NCBI RefSeq assembly: GCF_025725665.1 | Contig: NZ_CP107009.1 | Span: forward strand, 2,542,001 to 2,606,000 | DNA length: 64,000 nt | Reading direction: 5' to 3' | Origin: Halomonas sp. LR3S48 | Lineage (GTDB): Bacteria > Pseudomonadota > Gammaproteobacteria > Pseudomonadales > Halomonadaceae | Shown here: piece after piece, positions 24,514 to 33,502 of the stretch | How the letters are laid out: the number at the start of each line of letters is the position of its first letter | How positions within the stretch are numbered: position 1 is the first letter of the stretch | The notes under the pieces: model-generated | Seen by the model: the letters and a program-made list of their open reading frames with translations, nothing else | Databases searched by the model: none | What the model was told of the DNA's origin: nothing | Position numbers and translations under genes: made by a program

Positions 24514-25581
24514 GTGGCCTATAAACGCTTCGCCTTCGTCATCGAGGATCTCTACGGTGGCGGCGCCCAGAAGTCGCTGCTCTATACCGCCGACCAGCTA
24601 CGCCAGCGGGGCCACGAGGTGATCGTCTTCACCCTGCGTGAGCTGATCGAGCACCGTATTCCCGAAGGGCTCCACATCGAAAACCTGGGCGTGGTCACGC
24701 AGTTCACCAAGGCCACCTCCACGGTAATCACCGAGAAGTGGCAGGCGAAGCGGATCGACAAGGCGTTAAGAAAGTGGAAGCCCGACGTCGTGATCTCCTG
24801 CTCCTGCGACAAGATTACGCGTCACCTGCACCAGCCGAACCTCTATTTCTGGGTGAAATCCGACATTACGGCCAAGTTCAATGACGCCAAGAAGCGAGAA
24901 CGCGCTTTTGACAAAGCACGGCGCTTTTACAACGGGAGACAAGTCATTGCCGTCTCCCAAGGGGTCAAAGAGAACCTCGCGAATGTAGTGGGTCTCCAAG
25001 CCGAGAGAATCATCCCCATCTACAACCCCTACGAGCGCGAGCCCTTCGTGGCAATGGCCGCCGAACCGGCTGACTTGCCGAAGGGCGAATACTTCCTGTG
25101 CGTGGCGGCGCTGGAGCCTCGCAAGCGTCATGACCGCTTGCTGCGCGCCTACGCCGAAAGCGGCGTCGAGACACCCTTGGTCATCATGGGCAAGGGCAAG
25201 CCGGAACACGAAACCGCCATTCGCCAGCAGATCGTTGACCTAGGGCTCGAGAATCGCGTCATCCTGGCCGGCTACCACCGCAACCCCTACCCCTGGATCG
25301 ATCAAGCCAAGGCGTTGGTCCTGACATCCGATGCCGAGGGCTTGCCACGGGTACTCATCGAGGCTCTACTGCTCCATACGCCTGTGATCAGCACCGATTG
25401 CCCCAGCGGGCCGCGGGAGATACTGACAGGAACGCTTGCCGACTTCCTGGTGGCACCTGAAGACGAAAAAGGCCTGACCGATGCGTTCAAGCGCATGGAC
25501 CAAGCCCCTGTCGTGATCGAAGAAGGCCACTACCGGCAGTTCCTCAAGGAAACGGTGCTGCCCCAATTCGAGGCGCTATAA
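24514..25581 (+). CDS. GT4 family glycosyltransferase
   Basis: I use the GTG at 24514 after AAGGAA, giving 355 residues, since YKRFAFVIEDLYGGGAQKSLLYTADQL is the normal N-terminus of GT4 enzymes with the Gly-rich acceptor loop; the open frame starts 27 codons earlier. The C-terminal donor domain contains DAEGLPRVLIEALLLHTPVIS with the E-x7-E motif and CPSGPREIL. It probably adds a sugar to lipid-linked or lipopolysaccharide acceptors. It is paralogous to the GT4 genes at 26423 and 28397 (shared NPYPW and DCPSGP segments). It is encoded on the opposite strand to most of the locus together with the InaA-like kinase. Confidence 0.9.
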   Translation: MAYKRFAFVIEDLYGGGAQKSLLYTADQLRQRGHEVIVFTLRELIEHRIPEGLHIENLGVVTQFTKATSTVITEKWQAKRIDKALRKWKPDVVISCSCDKITRHLHQPNLYFWVKSDITAKFNDAKKRERAFDKARRFYNGRQVIAVSQGVKENLANVVGLQAERIIPIYNPYEREPFVAMAAEPADLPKGEYFLCVAALEPRKRHDRLLRAYAESGVETPLVIMGKGKPEHETAIRQQIVDLGLENRVILAGYHRNPYPWIDQAKALVLTSDAEGLPRVLIEALLLHTPVISTDCPSGPREILTGTLADFLVAPEDEKGLTDAFKRMDQAPVVIEEGHYRQFLKETVLPQFEAL

Positions 25582-25654
25582 ATTTCGAAGCACAATATCA
25601 AACACTAGGCATTCTAAGTATAATCATCTCCAAGCGCGATTATTAGGACATGAC

Positions 25655-26359
25655 GTGAAGCTGCTCCACATCCCTTTTAATGACCGACGGCGGCATTACC
25701 TGGTTTTCCATAATCGGGACCTGCCGGACGAGCTTGCGCTACTCAGTACCACGACCACCGAGGCTTTCGAGTCGATAGGCAGTAGCCGCTTCTTTCTTTC
25801 TACCGACCATCGCATCCTGGCCAAGGTGGTACCGGACAAGTTCAACCACCGCCAAACGCCGCTCAAATGGCTGCTGCAGGATTATATTGAAAGGCGATGG
25901 CTCGCCCAATCCGATGGCCGCATGGAGTATTTGAGCCTGCAGGTGCTGCGTCGCGCCGGCCTGAATACGCCTCGCTGCCATGGTTGGGGGTTATCGGTGA
26001 ACCCCGCCAACAGAAATGCATCGCTATTGCTGATGGAGCATATCAATGACGCTCGGCCTGGCGGCGAAGTTTTCGATAACCTGGACGAAGCCGGAAGGCT
26101 CGCGTTCCTCACACGTTTATGTCAGGAGGTCGCTCTTCTCGCCCGCGCAGGTTATGTACATCGTGATCTTCACTATAACAATCTTCTCGTTAATAACGCA
26201 GGCAAAATCTATTGGATAGACGCTCATGTTCGCCGCCTGCCGACAAAACGCACCGACCAATGGTCGGCGCTTGCACGCTCACTGTCGGTGAGTAAATTAA
26301 GGGGTTCCATATATCACGAGCATGCAGAAATGCAGTTGCGAAGCCTCTGGCAGCGATAA
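25655..26359 (+). CDS. InaA/WaaP-like lipopolysaccharide kinase
   Basis: The product is 234 residues from a GTG at 25655. It has a kinase fold: ILAKVV carries the ATP-binding Lys, LLMEHIND is the hinge, GYVHRDLHYNNLLV is the catalytic loop (HRD, then N) and IYWIDAHVRRLP carries the metal-binding Asp of the DFG position. This matches the LPS core heptose/Kdo kinase family (InaA, WaaP, KdkA). It likely phosphorylates a sugar of the lipid-anchored core. It follows the GT4 gene on the same strand after 73 bases, suggesting a shared role in core or anchor modification. Confidence 0.85.
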   Translation: MKLLHIPFNDRRRHYLVFHNRDLPDELALLSTTTTEAFESIGSSRFFLSTDHRILAKVVPDKFNHRQTPLKWLLQDYIERRWLAQSDGRMEYLSLQVLRRAGLNTPRCHGWGLSVNPANRNASLLLMEHINDARPGGEVFDNLDEAGRLAFLTRLCQEVALLARAGYVHRDLHYNNLLVNNAGKIYWIDAHVRRLPTKRTDQWSALARSLSVSKLRGSIYHEHAEMQLRSLWQR

Positions 26360-26422
26360 TGCAAAAATACTCAGAACATAGCAGAGTAGAACCGCTCCTT
26401 AGTATTCAATACTGATAGCACC

Positions 26423-27517
26423 TCAACTAGACACCAATGACAAGTAGCGATTCGCCACCGACTCCATATCGAAGCCATTCATACACTCATCATGAACAAT
26501 AGGGGGTTTTTCGACCATTTTTCGTATTGCGCATGCGAAACCTTTTTCATCCCCAACTTCGATAAGGAAATGACGAAGTTCACCCACCAGAATTTCCGCA
26601 GGGCCTGAAGGACAATCAGTGCTAACGACAGGGGTACCGCATGCCAAGGCCTCCGCCAACACAAGCGAAAAGCCCTCATAATCGGAACTTAGTATCAAGC
26701 CCTTGGCCTTCTTCATGTAAGGGTATGGATTTTTCCGATGCCCCATTAATATGATGTCGCCTTCGAGGCCATTATTAGTTATCATCGTTTCGATCAGTTT
26801 ACGCCCTTCTCCGTCACCGATAATGACCAGGGGCAGCCTAACGCCACTATCTCGATAGCCTTTTAATAAGCGATCAAACCGCTTGGCCCGCTGGTCCAAA
26901 CGACCCACAAACAAGAGGTAATCATCAGGCACATCCGAGACTGGTTCTTCGGAGAGCTCCCGAATGGATGCAATATCTATCGGATTATGGATGTGTACGG
27001 CCTGATCTACTTGACAGCCAATAGTTCCAACCAAGCGCTCAACGATCCCCTTAGAAACCCCTACCACCTTCTTGTTGTTGTATAGCTTCCTGACCTTATT
27101 CTTTTTCACCCAGCGTCCAAATTTATTTTTATTACCCAGAAATTCCTCTACTGGATCCGAATGAAGGCAATACCAAGCTTTGTTCTGTAGGAAGCAACGA
27201 CTGACGACTTGATGAGCGTGATGCAGGTGAGCCAGAACTAGATCGTATCCCTTCCCTTGATGTGACAGCAACCATTCATTCAGTCTTTGCGCATGGAGCC
27301 GATAACGATTCAGCTTCTGACATTTACCCACAGGTACGAATGGTAACTTATATAACGAAACGTGCTCGGGCAGAACGTGGGAAACGCGATTGCTTAGTAC
27401 CAGCACGTCTATGTTGTTACCGAGCCTGGCCATTCCTTTTATCAGATCTCTGATGACTACGGGGGCTCCGCCGGAATCCAAATGATCAATAATAAATAGC
27501 ACTTTGCAATTTTTCAC
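26423..27517 (-). CDS. GT4 family glycosyltransferase
   Basis: I start at the GTG at 27517 (after GAGG), giving 364 residues and a 7-base gap to the upstream gene; a longer start would overlap it. VLFIIDHLDSGGAPVVIRDLIKG is the N-terminal loop. SDYEGFSLVLAEALACGTPVVSTDCPSGPAEIL holds the E-x7-E motif. HNPIDI and FVGRLDQRAKRFDRLL are typical donor-domain pieces. It probably extends the polysaccharide repeat or lipopolysaccharide core. Base composition is more AT-rich than in the genes immediately upstream, suggesting a separate origin. Confidence 0.88.
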   Translation of the reverse strand: MKNCKVLFIIDHLDSGGAPVVIRDLIKGMARLGNNIDVLVLSNRVSHVLPEHVSLYKLPFVPVGKCQKLNRYRLHAQRLNEWLLSHQGKGYDLVLAHLHHAHQVVSRCFLQNKAWYCLHSDPVEEFLGNKNKFGRWVKKNKVRKLYNNKKVVGVSKGIVERLVGTIGCQVDQAVHIHNPIDIASIRELSEEPVSDVPDDYLLFVGRLDQRAKRFDRLLKGYRDSGVRLPLVIIGDGEGRKLIETMITNNGLEGDIILMGHRKNPYPYMKKAKGLILSSDYEGFSLVLAEALACGTPVVSTDCPSGPAEILVGELRHFLIEVGDEKGFACAIRKMVEKPPIVHDECMNGFDMESVANRYLSLVSS

Positions 27518-27524
27518 CGCGACC

Positions 27525-28400
27525 TCAGTCTTGGTTATCACTCGCAGCCGGATCCAGCGGCCCCGGCTCGGTTTCCGGCTTGCACCCAAGTAGCGCTGCC
27601 GTAAGTCGCTCCAGCGCCGCCTGGCCGCTAACGCCGGCGGTGACTCGCTCCCACCACTCCCTATGCACGGCCTTGACGCTGACGGGCACCGTATTCAGCC
27701 CCACCCGCTGCGCCATGGCGAGGCGATGCAGACCGCGGTTGATCTTGAGTAACCGCCCCTCACGTGTGATGGCCACGCCCAACTCATCCTTGCCGAGCGA
27801 ATCATCGAAGCCTCGCTTGGCCATATCGTCCATAAAGCTCAAGTAAATGTTGAGATAAGCCAGAATTCGCGCCTCACTATCCAGCCACACCCCCTTCTGA
27901 TGCGACCGCCACGGCCTGCCCGCCTCCAGCCTTGCCTGCAGCGACCGAAACGCCTCGCTCTTGGTCAGGTCGCTCCGATGCATATCCAGATCACAGATGA
28001 AACGATATCGTGAACCATGACGCAGATCGCCGCGGCGCAGGTCCCAGCTCCCGCCCCAAATGAAGGTAATCGAGGAGGGGCGCTGCCGCTTGGCATAGCC
28101 GCGCCAATCCCGACATCGAATCAGCTCACGGGGGTCTACATGCAGGATCAACCCGCTCCCCAGCTCCCGCTCGACCGCTCGCCGCGGCAGGCCGAGCCGC
28201 TCCACCCGGGCGCCCCCAGGCAATTGATGCTTCCATAGCCCAAACGCCAGCCGCTCAATGGGGGCGCCCACGGTCGATTGGAAACCCTGACGCACCGCCC
28301 ATTGCAGTCTCGTACGCTGTACCGGCCAGTACATCCGCGCATCCGTCAGTGGTGCAAATGCCGGGTCCCCGCCGGGCGGGTGAGGTAACGTTCTTCTCAT
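27525..28400 (-). CDS. Hypothetical protein with ParB/Srx-like C-terminal region
   Basis: The product is 291 residues, very Arg-rich (DWRGYAKRQRPSS, DLRRGDLRHGSRYRF). Near the C-terminus, GRLLKINRGLHRLAMAQRVGLNTVPVSVKAVH resembles the ParB/Srx core motif (G-x-H-R-x-x-A) used for nucleotide or phosphate binding. WGGSWDLRRGDL is a second conserved-looking segment. No signal or membrane helix. It overlaps the upstream GT4 gene by 4 bases (ATGA), so it is translationally coupled within the polysaccharide operon. A role as a sugar or lipid kinase-like or regulatory partner is possible; I cannot assign a function. Confidence 0.65.
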   Translation of the reverse strand: MRRTLPHPPGGDPAFAPLTDARMYWPVQRTRLQWAVRQGFQSTVGAPIERLAFGLWKHQLPGGARVERLGLPRRAVERELGSGLILHVDPRELIRCRDWRGYAKRQRPSSITFIWGGSWDLRRGDLRHGSRYRFICDLDMHRSDLTKSEAFRSLQARLEAGRPWRSHQKGVWLDSEARILAYLNIYLSFMDDMAKRGFDDSLGKDELGVAITREGRLLKINRGLHRLAMAQRVGLNTVPVSVKAVHREWWERVTAGVSGQAALERLTAALLGCKPETEPGPLDPAASDNQD

Positions 28401-29554
28401 GATTCGCCTTGCCGAGCCGATGCCAGGAATCGATTGGCCACGCCCTCAGGCCTGAAATCATCCAGCCAGGCCTCCTTGATCGACGGCTTCTCGCCCTGAA
28501 TGGCTACGTGTATGCCTGTCGCCAAACTGTTCTCGTCATGGGGGACGATACTCGTCTCGAGTTCCCCCTTCAGCACCGAGCGAATGCCTCCCGGGCAATC
28601 CACGCTGAGAACCGGCGTGCCGCAGGCCAGCGCCTCGAACAGCACGATTCCCATACCCTCGAAGCGCGAGCTCAGCACGAACAGGCGCGCATGATGCATC
28701 CAGGGATACGGATTGTCGCGCTGCCCCGCGAACATGACGCGCTCGGCGATACCCAGCTCCTTCGCCAAGACCTCGAGCCGGCTTCGCTCCTGGCCGTCCC
28801 CCACCAGCACCAGGGGCAGCGTGACGCCCGACCGGGCATAGGCTCTCAGCAACAGCGCCTGATCCTTGGCCGGCACCAGCCGGGCCACATTGACGATATA
28901 GGGTCCTTCGGGAAGATCCGGCTCGGGCTGCTGCATCTGCCGCCGGATACTTCCCACCGGGCAGGGGTTATAAACCACCCGCAGGGAAACCGGTTTGAAA
29001 CGCCACACGCCCATGGCCCGGCGCACGCTATCAGCGACTCCATCGGAGACGGTCACCAAGTGGCGGCCCTGGTACAAGCAGCGAGCAAAGAGACGTCGGC
29101 GCCAACTATCCTCCCGCACGTGCAGGATGTTTTCGAGCACATAGCAGGCTTTCCCATCACGGAACGTCCAGACCAGCTCGAATGTCCCTATCCCGCGAAA
29201 GACGATGCAATCCACTTTCCCATAGCGACGTTCGAAGGCCCTGAGCCACACCCGGAACACCACGCCCCCCATGATGCCCGAGCCCAGGAACAACGAGCGC
29301 TTCACAAAGGGATTCAGGAACAGCCGAGCCATCAGCTCGAGCAGCAGCCCCACCCCGGTGGCCCGAGTCCACCAACGCAGCGCAAGATGATGCTGACTCA
29401 CCTGCTCGTGTTCCGGCGCCAGCGGCTTCTTCACACGCCGGAAACTGAGCAGATGGCTCTCGTGCCCGGCCTGGGCAAACGCATCCGCCAGGTTCACGGC
29501 CACGCGCTCCATACCGCCCATCTTCAGCGAACGAACCACCACCAGGGTACGCAT
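28397..29554 (-). CDS. GT4 family glycosyltransferase
   Basis: The product is 385 residues. MRTLVVVRSLKMGGMERVAVNLADAF is the GT4 N-terminus. The donor domain has NVARLVPAKDQALLLRAYA, LVLVGDGQERSRLE, NPYPWMHHARLFVLSSRFEGMGIVLFEALACGTPVLSVDCPGG with E-x7-E. It closely resembles the GT4 proteins at 24514 and 26423, so the three may be duplicates. Its start shares one base with the ligase stop (TGATG), and its end overlaps the ParB-like gene by 4 bases. Confidence 0.9.
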   Translation of the reverse strand: MRTLVVVRSLKMGGMERVAVNLADAFAQAGHESHLLSFRRVKKPLAPEHEQVSQHHLALRWWTRATGVGLLLELMARLFLNPFVKRSLFLGSGIMGGVVFRVWLRAFERRYGKVDCIVFRGIGTFELVWTFRDGKACYVLENILHVREDSWRRRLFARCLYQGRHLVTVSDGVADSVRRAMGVWRFKPVSLRVVYNPCPVGSIRRQMQQPEPDLPEGPYIVNVARLVPAKDQALLLRAYARSGVTLPLVLVGDGQERSRLEVLAKELGIAERVMFAGQRDNPYPWMHHARLFVLSSRFEGMGIVLFEALACGTPVLSVDCPGGIRSVLKGELETSIVPHDENSLATGIHVAIQGEKPSIKEAWLDDFRPEGVANRFLASARQGES

Positions 29555-30909
29555 CAGGAGATTGCCTTACGTTGCAAAGAAGGAAAGACACGTCGCCCCG
29601 TGGCGACCTGCCAACGCCAGATATGCGTTACCAGCCCACCGGCGATCAAATTCTGGACATAAGCCCCGGTCCAGAAGCTGCCATAGGATTCGAACTGACT
29701 GACGATCGCATAAAAGACGAAGAACCCGGCCCCGAACAGCGCCATGTCGCCGGGCATCACATCTGCACGCCACGCCCGCCAGGTACCGAGGCCGATCCAG
29801 GCTATCAGCGCGAGCACCACGGACAAGCCCAGCAGGCCATAGCTCACCAGAATCTCGAGAAGCGTGTTATGCAGGTGCCCGTAAAGCTCCTTGGTCTTGT
29901 CCGGCAGCCAGTCCGTGTGCTCGATGACAAGGCTTCGGCCCTCTTCGCCCCAGCCGACCAGCGGACGTTCGGCAATCCACTCTACCGCGGCGCGCCAGGT
30001 CAGCAACCGGTTACCGATGCTGCTGTAGGGAATCGACTTCCAGTCGCCTTCCATCGCCTGAGCGATAATGTGCTCCTCATTGGTCAGCCGCTTGGTCACC
30101 GGCTCATGCAAGGCAATTGCCCCGGCCAGTATGACCAACGCCATGATGGCGAGGCCCCACCAGGAGCGATGCGAGGATTTACGACTCCCCCACCACACCA
30201 AGGCCGGCAATAGCACCATTACCACCAGCACCGCGAGCCACACGGCCCGGGTCTGGGTGATCACGATCCCCGCCAGACATACCAGCAGGGCCAGCGACCA
30301 CAGCAGGCGCCGCCCCCATACTAGAGCACCATCCCCACGCCAGCAGCGACCGGCAAAGCACACCAATCCGATCAGGCCGGTGCCGAACAGCATGGCGTCA
30401 TGCTGGGAGTTCCTTATAGGGAACTCGGCCCGAACCCCTTGCAGACCCAATTGCCATTGCAAAAGGCTCCCTTCGAGCAAGAAGACGGCCCCCAGCAGGC
30501 CTGCCAGACCCAAACTCCAGACCAGCAGGGTGGCGCGCGTACTTCCCCACAGCCACCAGGCCAGGCCAATGAACAGAAACCACTTGGCAAGCCGATCGAG
30601 CCTGGGATTGTCCGGCACCCACTCAGGATGATTGAGGTAACCGGCACTCCAGGAAATCAGTTGCACCACCACGACGGCCAACAGCAGCCATAGCGGACCG
30701 CTGCCACGGATGCCCCGCCCCCAGCGCAGGACGGCAAAGAGCCCCGTCAGGGCCATGAGGGTACCGGCCTGCTCAGCGAGACCGTGCTCGATCAGGCGCA
30801 ACCCGGCGTAGAGCAGCACGCACAGCAGACCCAACCAGCACAACCAAAGGGGAGAACGCCAGGCGGGATCGGGTTCGCCCGGCTCAAGTAGGGATAGGGG
30901 GTGCCTCAC
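29554..30909 (-). CDS. O-antigen ligase / Wzy-like polymerase membrane protein
   Basis: The product is 451 residues with about 11 membrane helices and one long periplasmic loop (about 265-345). TQTRAVWLAVLVVMVL before the loop and GHLHNTLLEILVSYGLLGL after it are the hallmark Arg and His motifs of the Wzy_C family (WaaL ligase or Wzy polymerase). It would ligate or polymerise undecaprenol-linked units in the periplasm. Ligase versus polymerase cannot be decided from sequence. A terminator-like hairpin lies upstream. Confidence 0.85.
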   Translation of the reverse strand: MRHPLSLLEPGEPDPAWRSPLWLCWLGLLCVLLYAGLRLIEHGLAEQAGTLMALTGLFAVLRWGRGIRGSGPLWLLLAVVVVQLISWSAGYLNHPEWVPDNPRLDRLAKWFLFIGLAWWLWGSTRATLLVWSLGLAGLLGAVFLLEGSLLQWQLGLQGVRAEFPIRNSQHDAMLFGTGLIGLVCFAGRCWRGDGALVWGRRLLWSLALLVCLAGIVITQTRAVWLAVLVVMVLLPALVWWGSRKSSHRSWWGLAIMALVILAGAIALHEPVTKRLTNEEHIIAQAMEGDWKSIPYSSIGNRLLTWRAAVEWIAERPLVGWGEEGRSLVIEHTDWLPDKTKELYGHLHNTLLEILVSYGLLGLSVVLALIAWIGLGTWRAWRADVMPGDMALFGAGFFVFYAIVSQFESYGSFWTGAYVQNLIAGGLVTHIWRWQVATGRRVFPSLQRKAIS

Positions 30910-30975
30910 TGCTGCGCCACTCTTTGCATCATTAGGGAAGCGGGCATGGTAGCAGATTCCGCTCCGCTAAAACGA

Positions 30976-31001
30976 CGTTGCCGCGCAGAGGCGCGGCAAC
31001 G
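30976..31001 (-). terminator. Terminator-like hairpin between sugar transferase and ligase genes
   Basis: An 11-base-pair GC-rich stem (CGTTGCCGCGC pairing with its complement) with a 4-base loop is followed in the leftward direction by TCGTTTTAG. It has the form of an intrinsic terminator inside the polysaccharide operon, so downstream genes would need readthrough, antitermination or their own promoter. Confidence 0.6.
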
Positions 31002-31026
31002 AAGGCGACTACGGCACATACCGAAT

Positions 31027-32301
31027 TCAGCGTGCGCCGAATCCCGTGAACAAGATACGAACGGTTTTCAATATGATCAATACATCCAGCCACAAAGAGA
31101 AGTGCTTGATGTAATAGAAATCGTACTGCAGCTTCTTGACCATGCCTTTTACCTGGGCAGCATAGCCCTGTTCGACCTGCGCCCAACCGGTGATGCCCGG
31201 CCGTACAACATGGCGATAGCTGAAGAAAGGCACGTCGACTTCATACCATTCCGAAAGGGCTACCGATTCAGGCCGCGGGCCAATGAAGCTCATCTCGCTC
31301 TTGAGGATATTGAAAATCTGGGGCAGCTCATCGAGGCGGTACTTGCGGATCACACGACCCACTCGCGTAATACGGGGGTCGTCCTCTGAGATGGTGAAAT
31401 CCTCACCGCTCATGTCGTGGTACATACTGCGGAACTTGTACATCAGGAATGGTCGAGCGCGGTAGCCCATGCGCGGCTGCAGAAAGAACACCGGGCCCTT
31501 ACTATCCAGCTTGATGGCGGCGGCAATGATGAGCATGACCGGCAGCAGAATGGGCAAGAGCAGCAGAGCGCCGATATAGTCGATCACTCGCTTGAAGCCG
31601 ACATAAAAGAGAGACGGCAGCAGGCTACCGAACTCGTTCTCCGACAAGTGATCGATCTTGACCCGGCCGGAAATTGATTCGGCCACCTGCCGCACGTGAT
31701 AGACGGGAATATGGCTGAGTGTGCAGCGGGCCAGAAACATCTCCCATTCAGCCGGCAAATCCTGGGCACGCAGGTCCGCCACTACGCCATCCACTCTCAT
31801 CTTTTCCAGGTCGGGCCGCTCGAGCAGACGAATATCGGCGCGGCGCGTCCCTATCAATTGACGCACCTCCCCGAACGGCACCAGTGCCAGCTTGGGCTTG
31901 CGGAAGCGTCGACTGATGAAATACCCGAGATAGAACCAGGCGAGGCTGACCAGGTAACCGCCGAACAGCACCTGGCGCGTATAGCCCTCACGGGTGAACA
32001 GCAGTAGCGCCACCGCGATGAGGAAAGCGAAGGTCACCGTCGGCATGATATTGGCGGCGAGCTGCGCGCCGGGAAAGCGCGACATACGGCGCAGCGTCAG
32101 CGCCGTGGCCATGAAGGCCAGGCCGATGGCGATCAAGGTGTTGCTGCGCACATCCGGCAGATAGTGCCAAAAGCCCCACCCCCAACGCTCCAGGCTCGGC
32201 AGCATGATCACCAGCGGCAATCCCATCAGGACATGGATGCCCAACCCCAGCAATAACATTTCATACCACCGGGAATGGCGGCGCTCGTACTTACGCTTCA
32301 T
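31027..32301 (-). CDS. Exopolysaccharide polyprenyl glycosylphosphotransferase (initiating sugar transferase)
   Basis: The product is 424 residues. The N-terminal half has four to five membrane helices; a central soluble segment follows, then another helix and the bacterial sugar transferase domain. RMGYRARPFLMYKFRSMYHDM, IRKYRLDELPQIFNILKSEMSFIGPRPE and GITGWAQVEQGYA are the canonical PglC/WcaJ motifs. It transfers a sugar-1-phosphate to undecaprenyl phosphate, the first step of repeat-unit assembly. It ends at FTGFGAR. It overlaps the next upstream gene by 11 bases. Confidence 0.94.
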   Translation of the reverse strand: MKRKYERRHSRWYEMLLLGLGIHVLMGLPLVIMLPSLERWGWGFWHYLPDVRSNTLIAIGLAFMATALTLRRMSRFPGAQLAANIMPTVTFAFLIAVALLLFTREGYTRQVLFGGYLVSLAWFYLGYFISRRFRKPKLALVPFGEVRQLIGTRRADIRLLERPDLEKMRVDGVVADLRAQDLPAEWEMFLARCTLSHIPVYHVRQVAESISGRVKIDHLSENEFGSLLPSLFYVGFKRVIDYIGALLLLPILLPVMLIIAAAIKLDSKGPVFFLQPRMGYRARPFLMYKFRSMYHDMSGEDFTISEDDPRITRVGRVIRKYRLDELPQIFNILKSEMSFIGPRPESVALSEWYEVDVPFFSYRHVVRPGITGWAQVEQGYAAQVKGMVKKLQYDFYYIKHFSLWLDVLIILKTVRILFTGFGAR

Positions 32302-33502
32302 TCGTCACCAGAGCCAAAACTTGATCTGCCATGTCCGCCATGATCTTGTCACGCCGCCATTTCGCTACGAATGCCGGTCGCGGGCGGCAGTGTAACTCAA
32401 GTCGATCCAAGGCAGCGACAGCCGCTTCGACATTGCCCGGTGCGAACACCGCTGCGTTTTCTATCTCCTCCTTGACGAATTGAGCGGGAAAGCCAGCCAA
32501 TCCAGCCCAGATGGGCCGGCCCGTCGTGGCATACTCGAACAGCTTGGAGGGAAGAACACTCTCCAGCGAAGGCAAGGTGTTCAAATGCAGGAAAAGCACA
32601 TCGGCAGCGTAATAAGCCTCGAGCAGCGCCTCGCGTGGCACGGGATCTCGCACCTGCACGTTCTCAATGCCTCGTTCCGACAGTGCGCGGCATAAAGCTT
32701 CCCGCCCCGCCCCCGCACCAATAACGGTAAAAGCAACCCGCGTACTCAAACGCTCCGCCAGGTTCGGCAGGATGAGCTCCATTCCCTGGCCGGCCCCCAG
32801 GTTGCCAGCATAGAGTACATGCAGGGGTTGGCTTTCATCGGCATGAATTTTCTGATCAAAGAAACCAGATTCCGCCGCCTCGACAAAAGGGTGGTCGATA
32901 CCGTTGGTGTGCCAAGCAAAGCGTTGACGGGGATAGCGTGGCCGGAAATAGGGCTCGAACCCTCGCGATACCAGGTTGATTCTGTCAGCTCGACCCAGTG
33001 CCCAACGCTCAAGTATGCCAAAAAATGGTGCCACAAGCCTGCCGGTGCCCCCGGGCAACACGAAGGGCAGGTTCTCGACGAAGTTGTCGCGTATGTCCTG
33101 ATAGAGCCGCGCGTTCTTCCTGCGCGCAACCCAAGCGCCGAGTACCGCCGTCATCAGGCGGGACGAGGTCGAGACGACCAGATCGTAAGGCTCCTCACGA
33201 ACCCGCTTGCGTACCTGATACGCAAACGAAGCGAAGGCTCGCACCTGCGAGGCCATACCCCGCCCACCGCCAGGAACCGGCAGCCGGGTGATGCGCACCT
33301 TACCGCCTGGCAGAGCCTCCTCCTCGCTGAGCAAATTCTCTTCATGCCTGTGGCGGTTGGGCATCGTGGTGATCACATGCAGCTCGCTGCCTTGTGGCAG
33401 GCGACGCTCCAGCGCAGTTACCAGCGCTTCAGCACGAAAAGCGCCGGCGCTGATATCCGGCGGGTAATAAAAACCCAGCAACAGGATACGCATTCGACTC
33501 AC
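32291..33502 (-). CDS. GT4 family glycosyltransferase (WbuB-like)
   Basis: The product is 403 residues from a GTG at 33502 that overlaps the upstream stop (GTGA); an ATG at 33493 is an alternative. MRILLLGFYYPPDISAGAFRAEAL, VSTSSRLMTAVLGAWVARRKNARLYQDIRDNFVENLP and LPSKLFEYATTGRPIWAGLAGF match WbuB-type glycosyltransferases found in O-antigen and capsule clusters. It acts in the cytoplasm on lipid-linked intermediates. Likely the second sugar transferase, next to the initiating enzyme. Confidence 0.9.
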   Translation of the reverse strand: MSRMRILLLGFYYPPDISAGAFRAEALVTALERRLPQGSELHVITTMPNRHRHEENLLSEEEALPGGKVRITRLPVPGGGRGMASQVRAFASFAYQVRKRVREEPYDLVVSTSSRLMTAVLGAWVARRKNARLYQDIRDNFVENLPFVLPGGTGRLVAPFFGILERWALGRADRINLVSRGFEPYFRPRYPRQRFAWHTNGIDHPFVEAAESGFFDQKIHADESQPLHVLYAGNLGAGQGMELILPNLAERLSTRVAFTVIGAGAGREALCRALSERGIENVQVRDPVPREALLEAYYAADVLFLHLNTLPSLESVLPSKLFEYATTGRPIWAGLAGFPAQFVKEEIENAAVFAPGNVEAAVAALDRLELHCRPRPAFVAKWRRDKIMADMADQVLALVTNEA

